DNA of 64,000 bases from Sphingobacterium deserti (GTDB taxonomy: Bacteria; Bacteroidota; Bacteroidia; Sphingobacteriales; Sphingobacteriaceae): assembly GCF_000757725.1 (NCBI RefSeq), contig NZ_JJMU01000029.1, forward strand, positions 87,604 to 151,603, given 5' to 3'. The translations under genes were made by a program, and so were the position numbers. Shown here piece after piece: positions 54,603 through 63,340 of the stretch. Under the pieces are notes generated by a model. That model saw nothing but the letters and a program-made list of their open reading frames with translations. It was not told where the DNA came from and ran no database searches. Each line of letters begins with the position of its first letter. Position 1 is the stretch's first letter.

Positions 54603-56525
54603 TCAGTTAGTTGAGCGAGAAACGTCATTGTCCAATTGCTCATAAATGGAATTACGGCTTTTAAATTCCGGAACAATCACTTTCATTTGACGGACGATAT
54701 TTAAATTGTCGTTTGTTTGCGTTTGTTTAAACAAAACATCGATCTGACTATCGACCAAATCGTAATTATTTTCCCGAACTTTTGCGATCATGATTTTTTG
54801 GTGATGGGTAGGCATGGTGTTTTCCAAATCATTCAGCAGCTCTTCGTATAGCTTTTCGCCGGGCCTGAGGCCGGTAAATTTGATGTCTATTTCTTTATAA
54901 GGAAGGAAGCCGGATAGCTTGATCATTTTCTCCGCCAGATCAACAATCTTCACAGATTTACCCATGTCGAACACAAAAATTTCCCCGCCATTGCCCATGC
55001 ATCCAGCTTCGATCACCAACTGGCAAGCTTCTGGTATCGTCATAAAGTATCGGGTAATGTCCGGGTGCGTTACCGTTAACGGCCCGCCTTTCTCAATCTG
55101 TTCCTTGAAGCGAGGAATAACAGACCCATTGGAACCTAGTACATTGCCAAATCGAGTCGTGATAAACCTTGTTTTGAGATCCGCATGCTTTTCTAAAATA
55201 TTGTTGTTTAAAGCTTGCACATACATTTCGGCAATGCGTTTAGTAGCGCCCATCACATTGGTAGGGTTTACGGCTTTATCCGTCGATACGAAAACAAATT
55301 TCGACACATTAAATTCTACCGCAAGGTTGGCCAGCGTGTAGGTGCCCAATACGTTGGTGCGCACACCCTCTATTGGGTGGTTCTCCATCATCGGTACATG
55401 CTTGTAGGCTGCTGCATGGTATACATATTGGGGTTTGAAGGTTTCAAACAGCGTACGCATGCGCCCTTCATTTTTCACATCGGCAATGAACGATTGGTAG
55501 GCCTGGTTTTTAAAGCGCTCCTGTAAGTCTAAATGTAGGTTATGTAAGGGCGATTCCGCTTGGTCGCAAAGAATAATCAGCTGTGGGTTAAAAAGCCCAA
55601 GTTGTTTTGCTATTTCGCTGCCGATCGAACCAGCTGCACCGGTTACTAAAATGCGTTTCCCCGCCAACTGATCGCGAATGTTATCGTGTGATAAGATAAT
55701 AGGGGCCCGCTCCAGCAAGTCTTCAATTTTAACTTTCTTAATCTGGTTGGGCGACAAAGTGCCGTTGATAATCTCACTGACAGGCGGGAGGGTAAGCACA
55801 TTGACATTGCTTTCCAGGCAGACATCCGTCGCCGCATCTTTTTTCTCCGGATCAACTTTATGCGAAGCAAAGATAAGTTCGTCGATACCCAGCTTTTCTA
55901 TCAGCTTGGCCAAATCTCTGGAGTTGAAGATTTTTACCCCGTCAATGTATTTCCCGATCTTGGTGTCATTATCATCAATATAAGCCACGATAAATTTGTT
56001 CGATTTTAAATCATGGTCAAAGGTGCGTTTTACGGCAATACCCAAATCTCCCGCGCCATAAACCACCACATTCTTTTTCTCCGATGTTTTGGTTTTATTG
56101 TATTGGAAAACAATTTTGATCAGGGTTCTGTAGGTTGTAAGGCCGGTGAAGGCGAACAAACTATAGATAATGATAATGTTTGTAGGCAATAATGAAGGAA
56201 TACGAAGCGCGATCAACAGCAACTTTATGGCAAACAAAATGATGATGTTGAATAAAAGCGTTGATAGTATACGTATAGAATCGACAGCACTTGTATAGCG
56301 AACGATGCCAGAATATAGCTTAAATACCAAAAAGGAAAACGAGGTAGTGGCTAAACAATAGATAATGTCTACTGCAAATTGCGAACGGGCGTAAGCATTC
56401 AGGTTGAAGGAGTAGTAAAGCGCATACGCAAAGATGAACGCGATAGCAGCGATAAACAAATCGAACAGAAATATAGTCCACCTCGGAACAATGCCGATTT
56501 GATTGAAAATAGGTAGTTTTTGCAT
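54603..56525 (-). CDS. Membrane-bound nucleotide-sugar epimerase/dehydratase (FlaA1/CapD/PglF type)
   Basis: I place the start at ATG 56523-56525 (MQKLPIFNQIG), giving 640 residues; an upstream ATG adds 30 hydrophobic residues not typical of the family. The protein has four N-terminal membrane helices, then a CoA-binding-like Rossmann domain (VVVYGAGDLGIAVKR), and a short-chain dehydrogenase domain with VTGAAGSIGSEIA and STDKAVNPTNVMGATKRIAE. Such enzymes make 4-keto-6-deoxy UDP-sugars from UDP-GlcNAc for surface polysaccharide. It stands alone, without a glycan cluster here. Confidence 0.92.
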   Translation of the reverse strand: MQKLPIFNQIGIVPRWTIFLFDLFIAAIAFIFAYALYYSFNLNAYARSQFAVDIIYCLATTSFSFLVFKLYSGIVRYTSAVDSIRILSTLLFNIIILFAIKLLLIALRIPSLLPTNIIIIYSLFAFTGLTTYRTLIKIVFQYNKTKTSEKKNVVVYGAGDLGIAVKRTFDHDLKSNKFIVAYIDDNDTKIGKYIDGVKIFNSRDLAKLIEKLGIDELIFASHKVDPEKKDAATDVCLESNVNVLTLPPVSEIINGTLSPNQIKKVKIEDLLERAPIILSHDNIRDQLAGKRILVTGAAGSIGSEIAKQLGLFNPQLIILCDQAESPLHNLHLDLQERFKNQAYQSFIADVKNEGRMRTLFETFKPQYVYHAAAYKHVPMMENHPIEGVRTNVLGTYTLANLAVEFNVSKFVFVSTDKAVNPTNVMGATKRIAEMYVQALNNNILEKHADLKTRFITTRFGNVLGSNGSVIPRFKEQIEKGGPLTVTHPDITRYFMTIPEACQLVIEAGCMGNGGEIFVFDMGKSVKIVDLAEKMIKLSGFLPYKEIDIKFTGLRPGEKLYEELLNDLENTMPTHHQKIMIAKVRENNYDLVDSQIDVLFKQTQTNDNLNIVRQMKVIVPEFKSRNSIYEQLDNDVSRSTN

Positions 56526-56643
56526 TAACGTGATGTTACACCATGGTAAAAGTAGAAAAAAAAATGGATTTAATATTCTTTGCCACGGAATATGAATAAT
56601 AATCTTTAATTTCACTAGTTTTGAAAAGGAAGCTATTGCCCTT

Positions 56644-57855
56644 ATGAATGATATGTCAAAAATTGCCCAAAAAGCTATATTTCAAACGCAAGAAGCGTTT
56701 GCAAGCGTCGGACGGAGCCGAAATTCGTTGAAGATAGGTGTTCCGAAAGAGATATCATTTCAAGAGAAAAGAATTCCGTTAACCCCCTTGTCCGTTGCGC
56801 TATTGGTGGAATATGGGCACGAGGTTGTTATTGAATCTGGGGCGGGTGATGCTTCCAATTTTCTCGACCAACATTACAGTGAGCAGGGAGCGCGTATCAG
56901 CCATGATAAACAGGACGTTTTTCAATCCGATATCATTATCAAGATTGCCAGTCCGACGCTTGAAGAAGTCGGAATGATGAGAAATAAACAGGTATTGCTG
57001 TCTTCTCATCAGCCATCCTTAATGGATTTAAAAGTGTTGCAGGGGCTGATGCGGAAGCAGATAACGGCGCTCTCCTACGAATATCTGAAAGACGAGGGCG
57101 GGCATTTGACGGTCGTTCGTGCGATGAGCGAGATCGTTGGCGCTACCTCCGTATTGATCGCAGCCGAGTACTTGAGCAATATTTTCGATGGAAAGGGATT
57201 GATGTTGGGGGGCGTAACGGGCGTGCCACCTACCGAGATGGTCATTATCGGCGCGGGTACTGTGGGCGAATATGCGGCGCGGACAGCTATCGCGCTGGGT
57301 GCACAAGTCAAAGTTTTTGATAGCTCCATTTATCGTTTACGGCGCCTGCAGAATAATGTAGGAAGCCGCGTCTTTACATCGGTTATTCAACCGATGGTGT
57401 TGAATAAGGCTGTAAAATCTTGTGATGTGGTAATCGGTGCGGTGCGCGCAAACAACGGTCGTTCGCCATGCATCATTACGGAAGAAACAGTATCCAGAAT
57501 GAAGCCCAACTCGGTATTGATCGATGTAAGTATCGATCAAGGCGGCTGTTTTGAAACGTCGGAAGTGACAACGCATGATAAGCCTGTTTTCCGCAAGTAT
57601 GACGTCATCCATTATTGCGTGCCTAATATTGCATCACGCGTGGCGCGTACCGCGACCTATGCGCTGACCAACATCTTCACACCATTGCTGTTGCAGATCG
57701 GCGAAAACGGAGGAATGAATAACATGATTTGGTCGGATAAATGCATTCGAAGTGCGATCTATCTATACCAAGGCATGCTTACAAACAAGGATATTGCTGA
57801 AAAATTTAATCTTCCCTCCAAAGACTTGGATCTACTTATTGTTGCTAATCAATAA
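56644..57855 (+). CDS. ald: Alanine dehydrogenase
   Basis: The 403-residue enzyme interconverts alanine and pyruvate with NAD. It carries IGVPKEISFQEKRIPLTP (substrate-binding Arg), IIIKIASP (Lys), the His in LLSSHQPSL, the NAD-binding GAGTVGEYAARTA, and Asp in DVSIDQGGCFETS. An N-terminal extension of about 28 residues precedes the usual start of the family, as in other Bacteroidota copies. The esterase gene begins 3 nt after the stop, suggesting an operon. Confidence 0.9.
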   Translation: MNDMSKIAQKAIFQTQEAFASVGRSRNSLKIGVPKEISFQEKRIPLTPLSVALLVEYGHEVVIESGAGDASNFLDQHYSEQGARISHDKQDVFQSDIIIKIASPTLEEVGMMRNKQVLLSSHQPSLMDLKVLQGLMRKQITALSYEYLKDEGGHLTVVRAMSEIVGATSVLIAAEYLSNIFDGKGLMLGGVTGVPPTEMVIIGAGTVGEYAARTAIALGAQVKVFDSSIYRLRRLQNNVGSRVFTSVIQPMVLNKAVKSCDVVIGAVRANNGRSPCIITEETVSRMKPNSVLIDVSIDQGGCFETSEVTTHDKPVFRKYDVIHYCVPNIASRVARTATYALTNIFTPLLLQIGENGGMNNMIWSDKCIRSAIYLYQGMLTNKDIAEKFNLPSKDLDLLIVANQ

Positions 57856-57858
57856 CAC

Positions 57859-58704
57859 ATGAAATTCCAATACACGTTTCTATTTGTGGTATTACTAAAC
57901 TATTTTACGCTAGCCCAAGAAAAGGTAAAGCTTTACGATGTTATTCCGAATGCATCCAAAAGTGAGGCGATGCTGGGCGAAGAAAATATCCCTGTTTTAT
58001 ATCGCTATCCGTTAAAGGATGCTGATAAAGCGGTACTCATTATACCCGGTGGCGGCTATTCGCATGTTGCTATCAACCATGAGGGGCATCAGGTAGCTAA
58101 GGAATTTAATAAACAGGGCTACAGTGCTTTTGTGTTGTATTATCGCTTGCCAAAGGACGAAAATATGCCGGAACGCAAAGTCGGGCCTTTGCAGGATGCG
58201 CAGCGGGGCATGCAATATATCCGGAAACATTATGCCTTTAAAAAGGTAGGCGTAGTAGGTTTTTCCGCTGGTGGGCATCTCGCGGCCTCGCTCTCCAACC
58301 ATTTTGGAGATGTAAAAATTGATAATGCGCAGCCGCAAAACCTACCGCCAGATTTTTCGGTGCTCATTTATCCTGTGATTTCCATGCGGGATAGTATAAC
58401 GCACAAGGGATCCAAGAAGAGCCTGATAGGCGAGCATGCTGCGGAGCAGGATGTAGCCTATTTTTCGATGGATGAACGTGTTTCAAAAAATACACCGCCA
58501 ACATTTCTCGTTCATGCCGCCGACGATAAAGTCGTGGTCCTCCAAAACTCCACAAGCTACAAAGAAGCGCTCGATCGCGAAGGGATACCCAATACGCTCT
58601 TTTTTTACGAGACAGGTGGGCATGGCTTTGGATTGCAAAACAAGACTGATTCGCGTAGCTGGTCTGATAGCCTTTTTGTTTGGCTAAAGGATGTTTTACG
58701 GTAG
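57859..58704 (+). CDS. Exported alpha/beta-hydrolase, acetyl-xylan-esterase-like
   Basis: The 281-residue protein has a signal peptide (ending TLAQ). The alpha/beta-hydrolase features are VLIIPGGGYSHVA (oxyanion region), nucleophile elbow GFSAGG, Asp in HAADDKVV, and His in GGHGF, a complete triad. The family deacetylates hemicellulose or other esters. It begins 3 nt after ald. The pairing of a catabolic dehydrogenase with a secreted esterase is unusual and may be accidental. Confidence 0.88.
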   Translation: MKFQYTFLFVVLLNYFTLAQEKVKLYDVIPNASKSEAMLGEENIPVLYRYPLKDADKAVLIIPGGGYSHVAINHEGHQVAKEFNKQGYSAFVLYYRLPKDENMPERKVGPLQDAQRGMQYIRKHYAFKKVGVVGFSAGGHLAASLSNHFGDVKIDNAQPQNLPPDFSVLIYPVISMRDSITHKGSKKSLIGEHAAEQDVAYFSMDERVSKNTPPTFLVHAADDKVVVLQNSTSYKEALDREGIPNTLFFYETGGHGFGLQNKTDSRSWSDSLFVWLKDVLR

Positions 58705-58886
58705 GGAGTAGTGCCTTGCCGCGGCATGCGGCAGATCGCTTGTCCCTAGCCGGGACTGGGCCATACTTTTTCAGATGAAAAAGTATACAAAAAATCTTTG
58801 TTTCATCGAGGCGATTTTTCCCACAACCCCACGCACAGCAGCAGGCTGCCTGTCAGGCTAGATGACATCCCAAAATCCTTTTAGAT
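58705..58886. other. Esterase 3' flank with palindrome
   Basis: It contains ATACTTTTTCA (58763-58773) paired with TGAAAAAGTAT (58776-58786), a near-perfect palindrome that may terminate the esterase gene. The motif GCGGCATGCGGC near 58731 also recurs in the neighbouring long repeat. Confidence 0.5.
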
Positions 58887-59515
58887 TGGATTTCGGGAAA
58901 TAATCTCATGCCTTCCCATACCCACTAGGCCACGGCAGCCCTCTGCTCTTTCCATCGCTTAATGAAACGTAGAATGCCGTTATCTGGTTTCGAAAAGATA
59001 CGGCTGGTCTTTCGCTTGATTGGTAGTGAGTAATGAGTATTGCATAGTGAGAAATTTTTGAAGAGCTATTATAATGCATTTGCCAATTTTAAACGAAATG
59101 TCGCCTCTTTTTTAGATGATAGTATGTAGTACTTAGTGTAAAGAATTGCGTAATGCGTATAGTGTAGCGAGAAGTTAAACTTTTCTTTATTGCTTCTTCC
59201 CATTATTAAACGAAATGTCGCCTCGAAAGCTTTGCGATATGTAGGAACTTGCCACTGCACAAGCCCTCCCTGCAAAGGTTTCAAGCGACGGGGTTTTGAA
59301 TACTTTTGCCCCTCAAAAGTATTTGCCTTGCCGCGGCATGCGGCGGAAGGGGTGTGCGTCGGACAATCCGTTTGAAAAGCAAAAAAGTCGCCTTACAAAA
59401 GTAATACCCTGCCCTGCCTAAGGACGGATGGGGCTGAGCGGAGGACAATCCGTTTGAAAAGCAGACATCACCTTACAAGGGAAAAACCTTGCTGCGGCAT
59501 GCGGCGGAAGGATTG
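58887..59515 (+). repeat. Long inverted repeat, copy A
   Basis: This about 630-bp noncoding block is the reverse complement of the DNA at about 63368-64000, roughly 90% identical by eye. Matching landmarks in order: TGGATTTCGGGAAATAATCT, CATACCCACTAGGCCACGG, AACGAAATGTCGCCTC twice, GGTTTCAAGCGACGGGGTTT, and GCGGCATGCGGCGGAAGG twice. Inside it GGACAATCCGTTTGAAAAGC occurs at 59361-59380 and 59443-59462, 82 bp apart. No ORF is credible. With copy B it brackets five genes. Confidence 0.9.
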
Positions 59516-59556
59516 TAGCGGAAACAAAAGTATTAGCATAATAAATGATATAATCC

Positions 59557-59564
59557 TACATTTG
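59557..59564 (+). promoter_or_regulatory. -7 promoter element of tsaE
   Basis: TACATTTG matches TAnnTTTG and ends 3 nt before the tsaE ATG, so the mRNA may be leaderless. It sits just inside the inner edge of repeat copy A. No -33 TTG is visible. Confidence 0.4.
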
Positions 59565-59567
59565 ATC

Positions 59568-59978
59568 ATGGAAATCCTTGTAAATAGCTTAGCAGAATTA
59601 AACGAAGTGACCGAAAAGATCTTATCAACTTTCCCGGATGACAGAATTTTTCTGTTTCACGGGAAGATGGGTGCAGGAAAAACCACGTTAATTAATGCGC
59701 TCTGTAGATCCCTAGGCGTACAGGAACCCACTTCAAGCCCTACATTTTCCATTGTCAACGAATATGTTTTCGAAGCAGGCAGCATTTTTCATTTCGATTT
59801 TTACCGGCTCAAAAATGAAGAAGAAGCTTTAGATCTAGGCTATGAGGAATACTTCTACTCTGGAAATTATTGTTTTGTAGAATGGCCAGAGAAAATTGCG
59901 AGCCTCCTGCCTGCTGATGCTGTACATATATATATAGAGGCGCTTTCGCCAGAACAGCGAAAAATTAGTATCGCATAA
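59568..59978 (+). CDS. tsaE: tRNA threonylcarbamoyladenosine biosynthesis ATPase TsaE
   Basis: The start is ATG 59568, giving 136 residues; a longer frame would run into the repeat. Walker A is FHGKMGAGKTTLINAL, then PTSSPTFSIVNEY and HFDFYRLKNEEEALDLGYEE, all hallmarks of TsaE. The protein drives ATP-dependent turnover of the TsaBD complex making t6A37 in tRNA. The ECF sigma gene follows 67 nt downstream. Confidence 0.95.
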   Translation: MEILVNSLAELNEVTEKILSTFPDDRIFLFHGKMGAGKTTLINALCRSLGVQEPTSSPTFSIVNEYVFEAGSIFHFDFYRLKNEEEALDLGYEEYFYSGNYCFVEWPEKIASLLPADAVHIYIEALSPEQRKISIA

Positions 59979-60045
59979 TTTTTTTTGCGGCCATGCAACC
60001 ATCCTTTCTTTTTCCCCGTCTTCCCTATAAAGACTAATCAAAAAC

Positions 60046-60591
60046 TTGGAAAAGCAACCGTTGGAAATACTGTGGGCCAAATGCCTGAAAGGCGAACGCA
60101 AAGCGCAGTTCGAACTCTACCAATTGTTTTCCAAGAAAATGTTTGCCGTCTGCCTTCGTTATGCTTCAGACGAACAGCTGGCTAAAGACATTTTACAGAT
60201 TGGCTTTATCAAGGTATTTCAGAAAGCGGAATATTTTGAAAGCAAGGGTTCATTAGAAGGATGGATAAGAAAGATAATGGTCAATACGGCAATAGAACAT
60301 TACAGAAGAAACAACATCGCGATGGTTGAATCTGTCGACGAAAGGCATGAGGAGATTGCGGGATCAGTGGAAAGCGCTGATGCGGTTCATTACAAAGATT
60401 TGCTGGCGCTGATACAGCTGCTACCGGCAGGTTACCGCACCATATTCAACCTCTATGCTATCGACGGCTATTCACACCGCGAAATTGCCGAAAAGCTTTC
60501 TATCAGTGAAGGCAATTCAAAATCGCAATTATCAAGAGCAAGACAGTGGCTTAAGGAAAGACTACTTAATAGGGAAGGACAAGCATCATGA
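60046..60591 (+). CDS. ECF-family RNA polymerase sigma factor
   Basis: The 181-residue product starts at TTG 60046, since a stop lies 18 nt upstream in frame and no ATG is available before conserved sequence. Region 2 is CLRYASDEQLAKDILQIGF followed by FIKVFQKAEYF. Region 4 is GYSHREIAEKLSISEGNSKS. It should direct transcription of an envelope-stress or uptake regulon. The next gene overlaps its stop by ATGA, and that product has the form of an anti-sigma partner. Confidence 0.92.
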   Translation: MEKQPLEILWAKCLKGERKAQFELYQLFSKKMFAVCLRYASDEQLAKDILQIGFIKVFQKAEYFESKGSLEGWIRKIMVNTAIEHYRRNNIAMVESVDERHEEIAGSVESADAVHYKDLLALIQLLPAGYRTIFNLYAIDGYSHREIAEKLSISEGNSKSQLSRARQWLKERLLNREGQAS

Positions 60592-61337
60592 ACGACGATC
60601 AATTAGATAAACTTTTCCGTGATCAATTAGCTGATCTGAACGTACAGCCGAGCGAAGATGTTTGGGCCGGTATCGACGCGGAACTTGGAATAAAGCGCCA
60701 GACTACTCCTTTTTGGAAACAGCCATGGCTTCGTTACGCTGCCGCTACAATAATCGTCGTCGGTATCGCCGCGTTACTTTACAACAATACGGAAGATCAA
60801 ATTCAAAAAGCCGCGGAAGTACAGGTTGTTAAAACACCAGCAACCAGTAGCGATCGGAAAATAGAAAAGTCAGGTATTGCAGATGCATTACAGCTGGAAG
60901 ATAATTCAGCGGCGTATATCGTGGAAGAAAAAGTGCCGCAGAAAAAAGAATCATCAAATTCATCACCTTTGACCCCAACCGCGGCGGAGGAGTCGAAAAA
61001 GCTTGATTTGGAACTGCCCGAGATTCAAGTTGCGATGGTCGAGGTTGCTCCGATTGACAGCATTAAAAGCAGCGCGCTTACAAGTCATAAGGTGGTAGAG
61101 ATAGATCCTATACAGCCGCTTATTGACGATCCGGAGGTAGAGGATTCTATGCTCGCGACTGTTCCACAAAATTCTGCCCCGCAGAAGGGTTTAGTAGCTG
61201 GGTTGCTCAATAAAATATCGGAAGTGGTGAACCCTGATGACAGCAAAACTATACACTTCAGCAATGACGAAGAAGGATCCCTTCGCGTTGACATATTTAA
61301 TTCACTGGTAAAAACTCGAAAAAAGCATAGAAAATAA
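60588..61337 (+). CDS. Putative anti-sigma partner, single-pass membrane protein
   Basis: The 249-residue product overlaps the sigma gene by 4 nt. Its N-terminus (DQLDKLFRDQLADLNVQPSE, WAGIDAEL) is a short cytosolic helix pair, followed by one membrane helix (RYAAATIIVVGIAALLYNN) near residues 43-61 and a long, low-complexity acidic extracytoplasmic part. Position and topology suit an anti-sigma factor that holds the ECF sigma, although no classical zinc motif is present. The outer-membrane gene follows 5 nt later. Confidence 0.75.
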   Translation: MNDDQLDKLFRDQLADLNVQPSEDVWAGIDAELGIKRQTTPFWKQPWLRYAAATIIVVGIAALLYNNTEDQIQKAAEVQVVKTPATSSDRKIEKSGIADALQLEDNSAAYIVEEKVPQKKESSNSSPLTPTAAEESKKLDLELPEIQVAMVEVAPIDSIKSSALTSHKVVEIDPIQPLIDDPEVEDSMLATVPQNSAPQKGLVAGLLNKISEVVNPDDSKTIHFSNDEEGSLRVDIFNSLVKTRKKHRK

Positions 61338-61342
61338 CCATT

Positions 61343-62134
61343 ATGAAAAATACACTTACAAGCTACATCCTATCCAGCTTTATGGCAGGCTTACTATTCA
61401 TCGCATCGGTATCTGCACAGGAAGATACGAGCGATAGCACAGAAAATAGGCATATGGACTTTGAGCCTACGCTCGGTAAAAAAGATTACGACGACCGCGG
61501 GAAAGTTGTCACATACCCTCGGTTCTTCGGCGGGCTGACATTCACGCGGATCGATTGGGGATTTTCCCGACTTATCGACAATGGTAGCTTTACCTTATCT
61601 CCGGAGAACCAACCGCTGGATTACGGCAGAGCATCCAATTTTGGCTTTGATGTCGCTCAAGTAGGCCTCCGGTTTACGGATATGTTTAAGGTATATGTGT
61701 CTACAGGTTTCGAGTGGAACTACTTGCGACTAAAGAATGACGTGATATTAGATACAGACGCGGTGCCGTTAACGTTTGTGGAATCTACGACAGACTATAG
61801 AAGAAACGTATTTACGTCTACCTACCTACGTGTACCGCTGACTTTTGAATTTCGAAGCCGTAAAAACCGGCACGGCGATCGTGCCAAAATAGCGGTGGGT
61901 GCTATGACAGGTATATTGCTAAAGGGCACACAGCGACTGCGAAGTGAAGAGTTCGGAAGACAAAAATTCCGTGATAATTACAATTTGGCTAGCTTCCAAT
62001 ACGGTGCATTCGCCCGGGTAGGTTACGGCTCTATGGGAGTTTTCGCGAAGTATTACCTCAACGATATGTTTGAAAACAGCCCGAATCAGCAATCGCTAAA
62101 TAATTTTACATTTGGATTGACGCTAGGTTTCTAA
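61343..62134 (+). CDS. Outer-membrane beta-barrel protein (hypothetical)
   Basis: The 263-residue protein has a signal peptide (ending ASVSAQ) and then alternating beta strands (RFFGGLTFTRIDWGFSRL, VAQVGLRFTDMFKVYVSTGF) that close with FTFGLTLGF, a terminal Phe typical of Bam substrates. About eight to ten strands are expected, as in PorT-like proteins. It completes the sigma/anti-sigma/barrel set and may be the sensor or main target of that regulatory pair. Confidence 0.82.
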   Translation: MKNTLTSYILSSFMAGLLFIASVSAQEDTSDSTENRHMDFEPTLGKKDYDDRGKVVTYPRFFGGLTFTRIDWGFSRLIDNGSFTLSPENQPLDYGRASNFGFDVAQVGLRFTDMFKVYVSTGFEWNYLRLKNDVILDTDAVPLTFVESTTDYRRNVFTSTYLRVPLTFEFRSRKNRHGDRAKIAVGAMTGILLKGTQRLRSEEFGRQKFRDNYNLASFQYGAFARVGYGSMGVFAKYYLNDMFENSPNQQSLNNFTFGLTLGF

Positions 62135-62173
62135 AAGCAGATCTAGCATTTAAGATCCTTGATATTAAATGCG

Positions 62174-62210
62174 TACTTTTGTGCCGGACTAAACAGTTTC
62201 CGGCACTTTT
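62174..62210 (+). promoter_or_regulatory. ABC gene promoter overlapping a terminator hairpin
   Basis: TACTTTTG (62174-62181) matches the -7 consensus for the ATG at 62216. The stem GTGCCGGA (62181-62188) with TCCGGCAC (62199-62206), followed by TTTTTCTTT, can terminate the upstream barrel transcript. If transcription starts near 62187 the 5' arm of the hairpin is lost, so the same DNA can end one unit and begin the next. Confidence 0.55.
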
Positions 62211-62215
62211 TCTTT

Positions 62216-63262
62216 ATGGCACAAAAAACCTCTTCCTGTCAATATATACCGAATGATATTCAACGACCTGATGTTCCGCTGATTTTTGGAGAGCAGCTAT
62301 CCCATACCTTTTCCGCCAAAGAGTCTGTCACAGCAGTAGATCAGGTGGACTTTGGCATTTCAGAGGGGAAGATAACGGCGATCATCGGAGAGTCTGGAAG
62401 CGGAAAAAGCACGCTGTTAAAACTTATCTACGGCCTTTTGGAGCCGTCTGAGGGTGAGGTGCGCTATAAAGGATGGCTTGTTCCCACGCGAAAGGATAAG
62501 CTTATTCCCGGGCATGATGCCATGCGACTGGTCTCCCAAGGCTTTGAAGACCTTAATCTATATGCCAAAGTTTGGGATAATATCGCCTCGCAACTTCCAA
62601 ATACAAACCTTGCCAGAAAAGAATCGAAAACCCGGGAAACGCTAAAAAGACTGAAAATCGACCATCTTGCACAACAGCGCGTTGCAGATCTCAGCGGCGG
62701 TGAAAAGCAACGTGTGGCTATCGCCCGTGCGCTGATCAATGAGCCCGAAGTATTGTTAATGGATGAGCCTTTCAACCAGGTCGACGCGGCATTTCGGGAC
62801 GCTTTGCAGCAAGATATCCGCACTATCGTAGAAGAGAGCGGACTTACCATCGTATTGGTATCTCATGACCCGACAGAAGTGCTCGCTATGGCTGATGAAC
62901 TTATTGTGATGAAAAATGCAAAGATCCTGGAACAGGGAAATCCGGAGATGCTTTATTACAATCCGCGCCATAGCTACACAGCGCAACTTCTTGCGAAAAG
63001 TAATATATTGACAGCAGAGGAGGCGGCGGCATTGCATATCGAAACAGATACGAACATCGGCATCCATCAAGAAGACATTCACTATAAACCCGATAGTGAG
63101 GGGGCTTTCCTTATCAAGGACATTCGTTTTCGAGGATTTTTTAAGGAGCTTATCCTGAGCAACGGCTCGTTGACATTACACGCCATTTATTATCCTACCA
63201 AAGATCTTTCTATAGGTGTTTCTGTTAATATAGAGGTTGTAAGGTATGTGGTGTTTAATTAG
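62216..63262 (+). CDS. Stand-alone ABC transporter ATP-binding protein
   Basis: The ATG at 62216 (MAQKTSSC) gives 348 residues. Walker A GESGSGKST, Q-loop RLVSQGFEDL, signature LSGGEKQRVAIARAL, Walker B VLLMDEP and the switch His (VSHDPTEV) are intact, so it should hydrolyse ATP. A C-terminal extension beyond residue 260 (DIRFRGFFKELILSNGSLTL) resembles the regulatory TOBE-like domain of Fe3+/spermidine/sulfate importers. No permease or binding protein lies near it; partner genes must be elsewhere or outside the window. Confidence 0.9.
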   Translation: MAQKTSSCQYIPNDIQRPDVPLIFGEQLSHTFSAKESVTAVDQVDFGISEGKITAIIGESGSGKSTLLKLIYGLLEPSEGEVRYKGWLVPTRKDKLIPGHDAMRLVSQGFEDLNLYAKVWDNIASQLPNTNLARKESKTRETLKRLKIDHLAQQRVADLSGGEKQRVAIARALINEPEVLLMDEPFNQVDAAFRDALQQDIRTIVEESGLTIVLVSHDPTEVLAMADELIVMKNAKILEQGNPEMLYYNPRHSYTAQLLAKSNILTAEEAAALHIETDTNIGIHQEDIHYKPDSEGAFLIKDIRFRGFFKELILSNGSLTLHAIYYPTKDLSIGVSVNIEVVRYVVFN

Positions 63263-63340
63263 GCTGTGCTTGACCTCCCTTTACACATCCTATCCGTCCT
63301 TTACCAAGAGAAGGCATTACTTTTGTAAGGGGACTTTTTT

